DNA of 64,000 nt. It comes from Pseudomonas quebecensis. GTDB lineage: Bacteria; Pseudomonadota; Gammaproteobacteria; Pseudomonadales; Pseudomonadaceae. Location: the NCBI RefSeq assembly GCF_026410085.1, contig NZ_CP112866.1, positions 2,542,001 to 2,606,000 of the forward strand. The letters are read 5' to 3'. The notes under the pieces are model-generated. The model did no database searches, had not been told where the DNA came from, and saw only the letters and a list, made by a program, of their open reading frames with translations. Positions 18,332 through 27,481 of this stretch are shown one piece after another. The translations under genes were made by a program, and so were the position numbers. Each line of letters begins with the position of its first letter. The stretch's first letter is position 1.

Positions 18332-18354
18332 GTTACTTTCATGATGATAGTAAC
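18332..18354. promoter_or_regulatory. HxlR-type operator between the regulator and FabF-like gene
   Basis: Arms GTTACTTTCAT and ATGATAGTAAC meet around one central G; 10 of 11 positions pair. GTTAC...GTAAC dyads of this length are typical HxlR-family sites. It is 41 nt upstream of the regulator start and 45 nt upstream of the FabF-like start, suited to control both promoters. Confidence 0.75.
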
Positions 18355-18399
18355 GTCCACAGGGTCTGCATTCCCCAACACACCTGGAGTCGATTAAGC

Positions 18400-19668
18400 A
18401 TGAATAAACGTATCGTTGTGACCGGCATGGGCGCGCTGACGCCGCTGGCCTGTGGCGTCGAGCCGACCTGGCGGCGCCTGCTGGCCGGACAATCCGGCAT
18501 CCGTCATCTACCGCAGGCATTGATCGGTGACCTGGCGATCAGTATCGGCGGCCAGGTACAAACCCTGGCGCAGGATCCGCAGGCCGGTTTCGACCCTGAT
18601 CGTCTGCTGGCGGCCAAGGAACAGCGCAAAATGGACCGTTTCATCCTGTTCGCCCTCGCCGCCGCCGATGAAGCGTTGCAGCAGGCCGGCTGGGCCCCCG
18701 CCAACGCCGAACAACAGGAACGCACCGCCACCATCATCGCCTCGGGCGTCGGCGGTTTTCCGGCGATCGCCGACGCGGTACGCACCACCGACAGCAAGGG
18801 GCCGCGGCGATTGTCACCGTTTACCATCCCGTCATTCCTGAGCAACATGGCCGCCGGGCACGTCTCGATCAACTATGGCTTGAAAGGCCCACTGGGGGCG
18901 CCGGTGACTGCCTGCGCGGCGGGCGTGCAAGCGATTGGCGACGCCGCGCGGATGATCCGCGCCGGTGAAGTCGACGTGGCCGTGTGTGGTGGGGCCGAAG
19001 CCGCCATCCATCGCGTCAGCCTGGCCGGGTTCGCGGCGGCGCGGGCCTTGTCCAGCGCTTTCAACGACAACCCGGCGCTCGCCTCGCGGCCCTTCGATCA
19101 GGCCCGCGATGGCTTCGTGATGGGCGAAGGCGCGGGCATCCTGGTGATCGAAGAGCTGCAGCATGCTCTGGCGCGAGGTGCGCAACCGATTGCCGAATTG
19201 GTCGGTTATGGCACCAGTGCCGACGCCTATCACATGACCGCAGGCCCGGAAGACGGCGACGGCGCGCGCCGTGCCATGACCCAGGCACTGCGTCAGGCCG
19301 GGGTCGATGCCTCCCAGGTGCAGTACCTGAACGCCCACGCCACCTCGACGCCGGTGGGCGACAAAGGCGAATTGGCCGCGATCAGACGTGTGTTCGGCGC
19401 CGATAGCAATCTGGCCATCAGCTCGACCAAATCCGCCACCGGCCACTTGCTCGGCGCTGCCGGAGGCATCGAAGCGATTTTCACAGTGCTCGCCCTGCGC
19501 GACCAGATCGCTCCGGTCACCCTTAACCTGGACACCCCGGACGAACTGGCCGAGGGCATGCACTTGCTGCGCGGCGAGGCCCGGCCCATGCCGATCGAGT
19601 ACGCGTTGTCCAATGGCTTCGGTTTTGGCGGCGTGAATGCCAGCGTGCTGTTCCACCGCTGGCACTGA
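18400..19668 (+). CDS. Beta-ketoacyl-ACP synthase II (FabF-like, secondary copy)
   Basis: 422 residues, thiolase-fold condensing enzyme. The Cys-His-His triad is C172 (TACAAG), H313 (NAHATSTPVGD) and H349 (SATGHLLGAAGG). It extends acyl-ACP with malonyl-ACP. Placed beside an HxlR regulator and RidA rather than in the fab cluster with acpP and fabG, it is probably a second, regulated FabF, perhaps for a changed fatty-acid chain or a specialised product. ATG at 18400 follows CTGGAGT; longer frames upstream would run through the operator and regulator gene. Confidence 0.92.
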   Translation: MNKRIVVTGMGALTPLACGVEPTWRRLLAGQSGIRHLPQALIGDLAISIGGQVQTLAQDPQAGFDPDRLLAAKEQRKMDRFILFALAAADEALQQAGWAPANAEQQERTATIIASGVGGFPAIADAVRTTDSKGPRRLSPFTIPSFLSNMAAGHVSINYGLKGPLGAPVTACAAGVQAIGDAARMIRAGEVDVAVCGGAEAAIHRVSLAGFAAARALSSAFNDNPALASRPFDQARDGFVMGEGAGILVIEELQHALARGAQPIAELVGYGTSADAYHMTAGPEDGDGARRAMTQALRQAGVDASQVQYLNAHATSTPVGDKGELAAIRRVFGADSNLAISSTKSATGHLLGAAGGIEAIFTVLALRDQIAPVTLNLDTPDELAEGMHLLRGEARPMPIEYALSNGFGFGGVNASVLFHRWH

Positions 19669-19740
19669 GCCTGGGTTTGCCCCAGGGGTGGATTTCGAGG
19701 ACCATGGCGCCTTTGTGTTTTTTGCCAACGAGAGGCGCCC

Positions 19741-20121
19741 ATGGCCAACCACGATCTGTCCTACACCCCCGACCCGGACGCCGAGTCCATTTCTTCCGAT
19801 GTTGTCGGCTTCAACGGCATCCTGGTATCGACCCAGATCCCGACCCGCGCCGACGGCAGCCTGGAACTGGGGGATATCACCCTGCAAAGCGAGTGCACGC
19901 TGCAAGCGCTGAAAGTCGCTCTGGAAAAGGCCGGCAGTTCCATGGATCGCGTGATGCACCTGACCATTTATCTGACGGACATGGCCGATCGCGCAGCCTT
20001 CAACGAAGTGTACAAACGCTTCTTCGCCAAGCCATGGCCCGTGCGCGCGGCGGTTGGCGTGGCCGCGCTGGCGGTGGAAGGCATGCGCGTGGAAGTCACC
20101 GCAATGGCAGCCAAGGCGTGA
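19741..20121 (+). CDS. RidA/YjgF-family protein
   Basis: 126 residues with the YjgF/YER057c/UK114 trimeric fold; FNGILVSTQIP, SSMDRVMHLTIYLTDM and PVRAAVGVAALAVEGMRVEVTAMA follow the family. The Arg that binds the substrate carboxylate in true RidA imine deaminases has a counterpart in the VRAAVGV segment, but the family has non-deaminase subgroups. It follows the FabF-like gene by 72 nt, across a small CCTGGG-TTTGC-CCCAGG hairpin (19670-19686), probably on the same transcript. Confidence 0.85.
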   Translation: MANHDLSYTPDPDAESISSDVVGFNGILVSTQIPTRADGSLELGDITLQSECTLQALKVALEKAGSSMDRVMHLTIYLTDMADRAAFNEVYKRFFAKPWPVRAAVGVAALAVEGMRVEVTAMAAKA

Positions 20122-20191
20122 AGTGATGCCGGGCAGGCATTTCACGGCTACAATGCGCGCCTCAACCGTGACAAGCCTGACTAAAAAAACT

Positions 20192-22171
20192 ATGTCCTTG
20201 CCCAAGCACCACCTGGAATTGCTCAGCCCTGCCCGCGATGTCGCCATTGCGCGCGAGGCTATCCTGCACGGCGCCGACGCCATTTATATTGGCGGCCCAA
20301 GCTTCGGCGCCCGCCATAACGCGTGCAACGACGTCAGCGATATCGCTCAACTGGTCGAGTTCGCCCGTCGTTACCACGCCCGCGTGTTCACCACCATCAA
20401 CACAATCCTGCATGACAACGAGCTGGAACCGGCGCGCAAGCTGATCCACCAGCTCTACGATGCCGGCGTCGATGCGTTGATCGTGCAGGACCTGGGCGTG
20501 ATGGAGCTGGATATCCCGCCCATCGAGCTGCACGCCAGCACCCAGACCGATATCCGCACGCTGGCCCGCGCCAAGTTCCTCGACCAGGCCGGATTCTCCC
20601 AGTTGGTATTGGCGCGCGAACTGAACCTGCAGGAAATCCGCACCATCGCCGACGAGACCGAGGCCGCCGTCGAGTTCTTTATCCATGGCGCGTTGTGCGT
20701 GGCATTTTCCGGGCAGTGCAATATTTCCCATGCGCAGAACGGCCGCAGCGCCAACCGTGGTGATTGCTCCCAGGCCTGCCGTCTGCCGTATACCTTGAAA
20801 GACGACCAGGGCCGGGTGGTTGCCTTTGAAAAGCACCTGCTGTCGATGAAAGACAACAACCAGAGCGCCAACCTGCGCGCGCTGGTCGAAGCCGGTGTGC
20901 GTTCGTTCAAGATCGAGGGCCGCTACAAAGACATGGGCTATGTGAAGAACATCACCGCCTATTACCGCCAGCGCCTGGACGAGATTCTCGAAGATCGCCC
21001 GGACCTGGCTCGCGCCTCCAGCGGTCGCACCGCGCATTTCTTCGTGCCGGACCCGGAAAAAACCTTCCACCGTGGCAGCACCGACTATTTCGTCAGCGAC
21101 CGCAAGATCGATATCGGCGCCTTCGACACCCCGACCTTCACCGGCCTGCCGGTGGGTGTGGTGGAAAAGGCCGGTAAGCGCGACCTGCAAGTGGTCACCC
21201 ATGAGCCGCTGTCCAACGGCGATGGCCTGAACGTGCTGGTCAAGCGAGAGGTCGTGGGGTTTCGCGCCAACATCGCCGAGCCCAAGGGCGAATTCGAGGA
21301 AGACGGCCAGAAGCGCTACCGCTATCGCGTCGAGCCGAATGAAATGCCGGCCGGCCTGCACCAGCTGCGCCCGAACCATCCACTGAACCGCAACCTCGAC
21401 CATAACTGGCAACAGGCTTTGCTCAAGACCTCGGCCGAGCGCCGTATCGGCCTGTCGTGGGTCGCGCGCCTGCGTGAAGAGCAGTTGGTAGTCACCGCAA
21501 TCAGCGAAGAAGGCATCAGTGCCAGCGTTACCCTGCCCGGCCCGTTCGGCGTGGCCAACAAGCCGGAACAGGCGCTGGATACCTTGCGCGATCTGCTCGG
21601 CCAATTGGGCACCACCGAATATCACGCTACCGCCATCGAGCTGGATGCGCCGCAGGCATTCTTCATCCCCAACTCACAGCTCAAGGCCCTGCGCCGCGAA
21701 GTGATCGAAGCGCTGACCGCTGCCCGTGTCGCGGCTCATCCGCGTGGCGGGCGCAAGGCTGAAACCACGCCGCCGCCGGTCTATCCGGAAGCGCACCTGT
21801 CGTTCCTGGCCAACGTCTACAACCAGAAAGCCCGCGACTTTTACCATCGTCACGGGGTGAAGTTGATCGATGCGGCCTTTGAGGCCCACGAAGAAACCGG
21901 CGAAGTGCCGGTGATGATCACCAAGCACTGCCTGCGTTTCTCGTTCAACCTGTGCCCGAAACAGGCCAAGGGTGTCACGGGCGTGAAGACCAAGGTGGCG
22001 CCGATGCAGTTGATCCACGGCGACGAAGTACTGACCCTGAAATTCGACTGCAAGCCTTGTGAAATGCATGTGGTGGGCAAGATCAAGGGCCACATCCTGG
22101 GCTTGCCGCAACCGGGCAGCGTGGTCGAACACTTCAACCCGGACAAACTTATCTATCAGGGCACGCACTGA
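20192..22171 (+). CDS. rlhA: 23S rRNA 5-hydroxycytidine C2501 synthase (U32 peptidase family)
   Basis: 659 residues. LELLSPARDVAIAREAILHG and GGPSFGARHNA begin the U32 domain; SANRGDCSQACR, KHCLRFSFNLCPKQ and FDCKPCEMH hold the conserved Cys residues thought to bind an iron-sulphur cluster. Length and motifs match E. coli RlhA (formerly YdcP), with the extra C-terminal domain that separates it from the shorter TrhP/YegQ. RlhA, with prephenate-dependent factors, hydroxylates C2501 of 23S rRNA. The ATG at 20192 begins the conserved region; ribosome-binding site weak. Confidence 0.93.
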   Translation: MSLPKHHLELLSPARDVAIAREAILHGADAIYIGGPSFGARHNACNDVSDIAQLVEFARRYHARVFTTINTILHDNELEPARKLIHQLYDAGVDALIVQDLGVMELDIPPIELHASTQTDIRTLARAKFLDQAGFSQLVLARELNLQEIRTIADETEAAVEFFIHGALCVAFSGQCNISHAQNGRSANRGDCSQACRLPYTLKDDQGRVVAFEKHLLSMKDNNQSANLRALVEAGVRSFKIEGRYKDMGYVKNITAYYRQRLDEILEDRPDLARASSGRTAHFFVPDPEKTFHRGSTDYFVSDRKIDIGAFDTPTFTGLPVGVVEKAGKRDLQVVTHEPLSNGDGLNVLVKREVVGFRANIAEPKGEFEEDGQKRYRYRVEPNEMPAGLHQLRPNHPLNRNLDHNWQQALLKTSAERRIGLSWVARLREEQLVVTAISEEGISASVTLPGPFGVANKPEQALDTLRDLLGQLGTTEYHATAIELDAPQAFFIPNSQLKALRREVIEALTAARVAAHPRGGRKAETTPPPVYPEAHLSFLANVYNQKARDFYHRHGVKLIDAAFEAHEETGEVPVMITKHCLRFSFNLCPKQAKGVTGVKTKVAPMQLIHGDEVLTLKFDCKPCEMHVVGKIKGHILGLPQPGSVVEHFNPDKLIYQGTH

Positions 22172-22210
22172 TGCTGTTGCACTTCGTCAACGGCTAATAC
22201 TGTTTTGTGG

Positions 22211-22337
22211 TGAGCGGGCTTGCCCCGCGCCGGGCTGCACAAGCAGCCCTGGAACCGGCTGTCCCCATTCGGTCTGACACTGCGCCGCAGTTTGATCGCG
22301 GGCCGCCTCGCGGCCCAGTGCGGCGCAAGCCCGCTCA
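22211..22337. repeat. REP-type palindromic cluster after rlhA
   Basis: TGAGCGGGCTTG (22211-22222) and CAAGCCCGCTCA (22326-22337) form perfect 12-bp outer arms. Between them are two further hairpins, GGGCTGC-acaa-GCAGCCC (about 22232-22249) and GGGCCGC-ctc-GCGGCCC (about 22300-22316). The GAGCGGGCTTGC core recurs at 42208 and, shortened, at 62828 and 55073 in this window; it is a known kind of Pseudomonas intergenic repeat. It may also stop rlhA transcription. The rest of the gap to 22448 holds nothing recognisable. Confidence 0.75.
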
Positions 22338-22448
22338 TACAGGCACCGCCTTGGGCTATCGCCAATCGATCTAACACCCTGTCATTTTTCACAGGTGTCT
22401 TCAGCGCCTCGTTGCGTTAGCGTCGGTGCTGTGGTCGGAGGGTTGCCC

Positions 22449-22709
22449 ATGACGCGCTCACTTATCAAAGAAGTCAGCGATGCCAATTTTGATCGGCAGG
22501 TGTTGCAGGCCCTAGGCCCGGTGTTGGTGTATTACTGGAACAATAGCTGTGGCCATCTGTCCTACCTCGAACAAATGGCTGAGGATTACCTGGGCCGCTT
22601 GACCATTGTGACGCTGAATGTCGACGACCATTGCGTCACACCGGCCCGGTACGGGGTGCACGAGGTGCCCACGCTGATGCTGTTCAAAGACCACAGGAGG
22701 CATTTATGA
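22449..22709 (+). CDS. Degenerate thioredoxin-like protein, active site CGHL
   Basis: 86 residues. The thioredoxin beta-alpha-beta core is clear (VLVYYWNNSCGHL, LTIVTLNVDD, GVHEVPTLMLFKD) but the redox motif CGPC has become CGHL, so the resolving Cys is lost, and the last strand and helix are missing. GGAGGG at 22437-22442 fixes the start. The stop overlaps the next ATG (ATGA), so it is coupled to an intact thioredoxin. It cannot perform a normal dithiol exchange; a chaperone-like or binding role, or decay, are alternatives. Confidence 0.85.
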   Translation: MTRSLIKEVSDANFDRQVLQALGPVLVYYWNNSCGHLSYLEQMAEDYLGRLTIVTLNVDDHCVTPARYGVHEVPTLMLFKDHRRHL

Positions 22710-23029
22710 GTCAGATCAAAGCCATCACTGACGATTCGTTCGAGGACGACGTTATCCACAGCACCAAACCTGTACTGGTCGACTTCTGGGCCGAATGGTG
22801 CGGCCCGTGCAAAATGCTTGCGGTGTCTATCGAACAGATCGCCGAGGAATACGCAGATCGGTTGCAGGTTGCCACACTCAATGTCGACGAGAATCCAGCC
22901 ACGCCGCAAACATATGGCATAGATAGCATGCCTACGCTGATGCTGTTCAGTGGCGGTCATGTAGTAGGCACGAAAATCGGCGCTATCACAAAGTCGGGAC
23001 TGATCAGCTTTCTGGACGGCAAGCTCTGA
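22706..23029 (+). CDS. Thioredoxin
   Basis: 107 residues, complete thioredoxin fold. The active site is WCGPC (C32, C35), the cis-Pro loop is MPTLMLF, and the strand-end Gly residues follow. It reduces disulphides with electrons from thioredoxin reductase. CAGGAGG lies about 8 nt upstream of the ATG, inside the preceding gene. The two genes look like a tandem duplication (LTIVTLNVDD vs LQVATLNVDE, VPTLMLF vs MPTLMLF). Not the housekeeping trxA as usually placed, which is beside rho. It ends 4 nt from the converging xylulokinase gene. Confidence 0.93.
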   Translation: MSQIKAITDDSFEDDVIHSTKPVLVDFWAEWCGPCKMLAVSIEQIAEEYADRLQVATLNVDENPATPQTYGIDSMPTLMLFSGGHVVGTKIGAITKSGLISFLDGKL

Positions 23030-23033
23030 TTGC

Positions 23034-24494
23034 TCAGGCCCGCAAGCCTTTCGCCGCCTCCAAGAGTCCCTGAAACTGCCGATAGCGCGCCTGCAGCACA
23101 GCGCGCTGCGTCGCATCCGGCAAGTAATGCGCCTTGATCGGCATGCCTGCCGCCAGCAAGTCCGCGCCCTCGCCCACCGCCATAAACCCCAGTTTCGCTG
23201 CGCCGATGCAGGCGCTCAGTTCGCTGCCGTGCAACGTGTAGATCTCCCGTTGCAGGATATTGGCCAGCAACTGCGCCCAATACTCGCTGCGCGCGCCGCC
23301 GCCTACCAACGCGCAAGCGCCGACCTGGGCGCCGGCCGATTGCACGGCATGCAACGCATCCAGCAGGCCGAAGCCGACGCCTTCCATCACCGCATAACCG
23401 AGCATCGCCGGCGTGCAGTCATGGCCCAGGCCCATAAAGCCGCCGCGTAACAGGGGGTCGTTGTGGGGCGTGCGTTCACCGGCCAGGTACGGCAGGAATA
23501 ACGGCGTGCACAGCGGCACCACCTGGCCCATCGGCAAGTGTGCCTGCACCTGATCCAGCAAGGCCTGCTCGTCGGGCATGCCCAGCAGCCGCGTAACCCA
23601 GCGCAGGCAACTGGCGCCGGCGAGCATGGCGCCCATGGTGTACCAGCGATCCGGCAGCGCATGGCAGAAGCTATGCACCGCACTGGCCGGGTTGCCGGCG
23701 GCGTGATCGGTGATCGCGACGATGGCCGCGCTGGTGCCCAGGGTAATGAACCCGTCACCGGCGTGAATGGCACCGATGCCCACCGCCGCCACCGGGTTAT
23801 CGCCGCCACCGCCGGCAATCACCACGTCGGGCGACAGCCCCAGGTCCATCGCAGTCAACCGTGCACTCGCCGCCCCGCCCTCTACCAGGCGGGGCATCTG
23901 CCACGGCGCCAGGCCTGTAGCGCGCAGCATTGGCGTGAACCACTCGCGCCGGGCGACATCCAGCCACAGTGTGCCGGCGGCATCGGACATCTCGCTGATG
24001 CGTTCGCCGGTCAGGCGCAAGCGCAGGTAGTCCTTGGGCGACAACACACAATCAATGGCCTTGAACACCTCGGGCTCGTGCTCTTGCAGCCACACTAACT
24101 TCGGCGCGGTAAGCCCGGCCATCGGCAGGCTGCCGGTGACATCGGCAAACTCGGCGCCCAGGCGTTCTGCCTCGGCCACGGCACGGGAGTCATCCCACAG
24201 GATTGCCGGATACAGCACCTGGTCGTCCGCACCCAACAGCACCGCGCCATGCATCTGCCCGGACAGGCCGATACAGGTCACCTGGGCATACGCCGGATGG
24301 CCGCGCAGTTGGGTCAGCGCCTGCACGCAGGCCTGCCACCAATCCTGCGGGGCCTGCTCGGACCAGCCGCTCTGCCGGCGCGACACGCTCAAACGCACAC
24401 CGGCATGGGCCAGTACGTTGCCGTCGAGGTCCATCAGGATGGCCTTGAGTTCAGAAGTGCCCAGATCGATGCCGAGGGAAACCGGACTGTTCAT
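23034..24494 (-). CDS. xylB: Xylulokinase (FGGY sugar kinase)
   Basis: 486 residues, FGGY family. The N-terminal phosphate loop is LGIDLGTSELKA, with GLSGQMHGAV and the second-domain ATP motifs GGGGDNPVAAVGIG and GGGARSEYWAQ. It phosphorylates D-xylulose to xylulose 5-phosphate in most relatives. The ATG at 24494 begins the conserved region; a GTG at 24524 would run into the LacI gene. Last gene of the five-gene minus-strand unit. No xylose isomerase or polyol dehydrogenase lies beside it, so xylulose, or a product made by an enzyme encoded elsewhere, is the likely substrate. Confidence 0.9.
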   Translation of the reverse strand: MNSPVSLGIDLGTSELKAILMDLDGNVLAHAGVRLSVSRRQSGWSEQAPQDWWQACVQALTQLRGHPAYAQVTCIGLSGQMHGAVLLGADDQVLYPAILWDDSRAVAEAERLGAEFADVTGSLPMAGLTAPKLVWLQEHEPEVFKAIDCVLSPKDYLRLRLTGERISEMSDAAGTLWLDVARREWFTPMLRATGLAPWQMPRLVEGGAASARLTAMDLGLSPDVVIAGGGGDNPVAAVGIGAIHAGDGFITLGTSAAIVAITDHAAGNPASAVHSFCHALPDRWYTMGAMLAGASCLRWVTRLLGMPDEQALLDQVQAHLPMGQVVPLCTPLFLPYLAGERTPHNDPLLRGGFMGLGHDCTPAMLGYAVMEGVGFGLLDALHAVQSAGAQVGACALVGGGARSEYWAQLLANILQREIYTLHGSELSACIGAAKLGFMAVGEGADLLAAGMPIKAHYLPDATQRAVLQARYRQFQGLLEAAKGLRA

Positions 24495-24510
24495 ATGTAT
24501 GTGATTCCAA

Positions 24511-25503
24511 TCAGTGACAGCCACAGGAATTGCGCAGTCGCAGGGTCGGTGCCAGACGCGCGCACTGAGTGGGCGCGGCGGGCGACGCCATGCGTTGCAG
24601 CAGCAGGTTGACCGCCTGGGCGCCCAATGCCTGCACGGGCTGGGCGATCAGGGTTAATCGCGGCACGAAAAAGTCCGCCCAGTCAAAATCATCAAACCCC
24701 ACCAATGCCATCTGCGCCGGGACCTCCAGGTGCGCATCACGCAGAGCGTGCATGGCGCCCAGGGTCATCAAGTTATTACCGGCCATGATCGCCGTCGGTG
24801 GCGACGCCAGGCCCAACAGTTGCACCGTGGCCTGACGAGCAGGTTCCGTACTGGAGCCGCCGTTGACCAACAACTGCGGATCAAAGGCCAACCCCGCCGC
24901 CTGCAACGCCGCCATGTACCCGGCCACCCGCTCATCCGTGGTACTGAACCCCGCGCGCCCGGCGATAAAGCCGATACGGCGGTGACCGTGGCTTATCAGG
25001 TGTTCGATCAGGGTTTGCGTGGACCGCGCGTTTTCCACCCCGATCTGGTCGAACTGCGCGCTCATCATCCGATCCACCAGCACCGCCGGAATCTCGTTGG
25101 CACGCAGGTATTCCAGGGCCAGGGACCCATTCGACGGCGCCAGCACAATACCGTCGACCCGCCGATGATGCAGCGCGGTCACGACCCGCAACTCTTGTTC
25201 CGGGTCATCGTGGGTGTCGACAAACAGCATCATGTAGCCGTGCTTGGCGCACTCGGCTTCAATCGCGTGCACGGTTTCGCTGAAGTAGTGATTGGACAGC
25301 GCCGAAATCGCCACGCCAATGGTGCTGGTGCTGGAGCGGGCCAGCGAGCGCGCCAGGGTGTTGGGGATATAACCCAGATCCTGGATCGCGCGCTGCACCG
25401 CCAGCACCGTCGCCTCGCTGACTTTACGGGTGCCGTTCACCACATGGGACACGGTTGAAGTCGACACCCCGGCGCGGCTTGCCACATCGTCCATGGTGAC
25501 CAT
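24511..25503 (-). CDS. LacI/GalR-family transcriptional repressor
   Basis: 330 residues. The helix-turn-helix (TMDDVASRAGVSTSTVSHVVNG) and hinge helix (IPNTLARSLA) are followed by a periplasmic-binding-protein-type effector domain (STIGVAISALSNHYF...). GGAGGAAG precedes the ATG. Encoded between the binding protein and the kinase of the same unit, it should repress that unit and be released by the sugar or its phosphate. The two LacI-type palindromes at 29095-29110 and 29130-29139 are its probable operators. Confidence 0.94.
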   Translation of the reverse strand: MVTMDDVASRAGVSTSTVSHVVNGTRKVSEATVLAVQRAIQDLGYIPNTLARSLARSSTSTIGVAISALSNHYFSETVHAIEAECAKHGYMMLFVDTHDDPEQELRVVTALHHRRVDGIVLAPSNGSLALEYLRANEIPAVLVDRMMSAQFDQIGVENARSTQTLIEHLISHGHRRIGFIAGRAGFSTTDERVAGYMAALQAAGLAFDPQLLVNGGSSTEPARQATVQLLGLASPPTAIMAGNNLMTLGAMHALRDAHLEVPAQMALVGFDDFDWADFFVPRLTLIAQPVQALGAQAVNLLLQRMASPAAPTQCARLAPTLRLRNSCGCH

Positions 25504-25524
25504 GGCACGCTTCCTCCGGCGAAC

Positions 25525-26457
25525 TCAGTGTTTGCTCGACCAGCCGCTGTAGGTGCCGACATTGTCACGGGTGATCAGTTTCGGCGTGAGCAACGTCACC
25601 GCGTCGGCCGGTGCGTTGTCATTGAGAATGGCGTTACCTACGTCCACGGCGGTCTGGGCCATGGCCCACGGGTCCTGGCTGGCGGAGGCCTGGATCTGGG
25701 TGTCGGTCTTCAACGCGTTTTCGATATCCGGCGCGCCGTCGACGGAGGTGATGATGATGCCGCTGCGCTTGAGCTGCCTGGTCGCCAGGTCGCTGCCGAT
25801 GGCTTGCGGATCGTTGATCGCAAACAGGCCGTCGATTTTCGGGAAGCGGGTGAGGTAACCCTGCATCACATTCAGGCCGCCTTCGCGCGAACCTTTGCCG
25901 TCCTGATCGTCGGACAGCACCTTGATGTCCGGCGCTGCCGCCAGCGCAGTCTTGCAGCCCTTGACGCGGTCGGTCACGGCGGTGACCTGCGGGCCGTTCT
26001 GGATAATCACATTGCCTTTGCCCGAGAGCTTGTCCACCAGGTATTGGCAGGCCAGCTTGCCGGCTTCGACGTTGTCGGTCTGCACGGTGGCGTTCACGCC
26101 TTTGGCGTCCACATCCACGGCGACTACGACGATACCGGCGTCACGGGCTTTCTTGATGGCCGAGGCCATGGCCGATGGGTCGACGGCGTTGAGCAGGATG
26201 AGGTCGACCTTGGACGAAATGAAGTTGTCGATCTGGGAAAACTGTTTGCTCAAGTCGTAGTCGGCGGACACCGAGGTGACCTTGACGTTGGGATTCAACG
26301 CCTTGGCCCTCGCGGTGGCACCGTCGGCCAGGGTCACGAAATACGGATTGCCCAGCGAGCCCATGCTGATGCCCACCGCTTTGAGTTCACGGGCCTGTAC
26401 GGCCTGGGACATCAGGGCAGCCAGGGCGATGACGGGAACGATACGTTTAAAGTTCAT
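25525..26457 (-). CDS. Sugar ABC transporter substrate-binding protein (ribose/xylose type)
   Basis: 310 residues. The signal peptide ends ALMSQAVQA. The type I binding-protein fold follows (LKAVGISMGSLGNPYFVTLADG, DLILLNAVDPSAMASAIKKA, GLFAINDPQAIGSDLA). It delivers a sugar or polyol to the permease/ATPase pair encoded upstream. Member of the RbsB-like cluster; which pentose or pentitol it binds is unknown. Confidence 0.93.
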   Translation of the reverse strand: MNFKRIVPVIALAALMSQAVQARELKAVGISMGSLGNPYFVTLADGATARAKALNPNVKVTSVSADYDLSKQFSQIDNFISSKVDLILLNAVDPSAMASAIKKARDAGIVVVAVDVDAKGVNATVQTDNVEAGKLACQYLVDKLSGKGNVIIQNGPQVTAVTDRVKGCKTALAAAPDIKVLSDDQDGKGSREGGLNVMQGYLTRFPKIDGLFAINDPQAIGSDLATRQLKRSGIIITSVDGAPDIENALKTDTQIQASASQDPWAMAQTAVDVGNAILNDNAPADAVTLLTPKLITRDNVGTYSGWSSKH

Positions 26458-26491
26458 GCGCTTCTCTCTTGTGATTGTTGTAGAAGGTCAT

Positions 26492-27481
26492 TCAGGTCCG
26501 TGCGCCGGACTGGCGATAACGGTCCAGCGCCACCGCGCCAATGATCACGATGCCTTTGATGATGTATTGCCAGATATCCGACACCCCCAGCAGCACCAGG
26601 CCGTTGGTGAGCACGGCGATGATCAGCGCGCCGATCAACGTGCCACCGATGGTGCCGACGCCGCCGGTAAAGCTGGTGCCGCCGAGGATCACCGCGGCAA
26701 TCGCATCCAGCTCGTAGGACTGCCCGAGTTGCAGGCCATTGGCGGCAAACAGGCGTGAAGCGCTCATCACCGCGCCCAGCCCGGCCAACGCGCCGGACAT
26801 GGCATAGACGAACAGCAACACCTTCCACACCTTGATCCCCGACAGCCGCGCCGCTTCCGGGTTACCGCCCACCGAATAGATCTGCACGCCCATCACCGTG
26901 CGCCGCAGGATGAACCACGACAGGGCCACCACGGCCACCGCAATCACCACCAGCCACGGCACACCGAGTATCGAGTCGTTGCCGATAAACGCAAACGGCA
27001 GGTCAGGATTGAACACGGTCTTGTCGTCCGCCAATAGCCGCGCCAGGCCGCGCATGGCAGTGAGCGCACCGAGGGTGACGATAAACGGCGGCAGGCGCAT
27101 GAAGGCGATCAGGCCGCCATTGACCAGACCGAGCAACAGGCCGAAGCCGATACCGGCGGCGATCCCGAACATACCGAACTGCGGCGACATCGATGCCTGC
27201 AGCGCCACCACCGCCGACGCCGCCAGGATCGCGCCCACCGACAGGTCGATACCGGCGGTGAGAATCACAAAGGTCATGCCCGCCGCCAGCACCACGTTTA
27301 CCGAGGCCTGCTGCGTGATGATCGACAGGTTCTGCATCGTCAGGAAGTTTTCACTGGCCAGGGCGAAGCCCACCAGCAGCAGGACCAGCACGGGCAACAT
27401 GCCGACCGTGCGCATCAGCTCGCGGGCCCGTTCGGCCCTGCCCGGCGTGGGGAGTGTCATTGTGTTGTTTGAGTCAGCCAT
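26492..27481 (-). CDS. Sugar ABC transporter permease (RbsC-like)
   Basis: 329 residues, about ten membrane helices, BPD_transp_2 family. [26 protein letters not shown] is split across two conserved motifs of the family, and the EAA-like region [18 protein letters not shown] is near the C-terminus. ATG at 27481, preceded by AGGTGG, overlaps the end of the ATPase gene by 8 nt, so the two are coupled. Confidence 0.93.
   Translation of the reverse strand: MADSNNTMTLPTPGRAERARELMRTVGMLPVLVLLLVGFALASENFLTMQNLSIITQQASVNVVLAAGMTFVILTAGIDLSVGAILAASAVVALQASMSPQFGMFGIAAGIGFGLLLGLVNGGLIAFMRLPPFIVTLGALTAMRGLARLLADDKTVFNPDLPFAFIGNDSILGVPWLVVIAVAVVALSWFILRRTVMGVQIYSVGGNPEAARLSGIKVWKVLLFVYAMSGALAGLGAVMSASRLFAANGLQLGQSYELDAIAAVILGGTSFTGGVGTIGGTLIGALIIAVLTNGLVLLGVSDIWQYIIKGIVIIGAVALDRYRQSGART

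Noticed and set aside
18832..20283. Long minus-strand open frame opposite the FabF-like gene and ridA
   Set aside because: Runs antisense through three genes with complete active sites and has no motifs.
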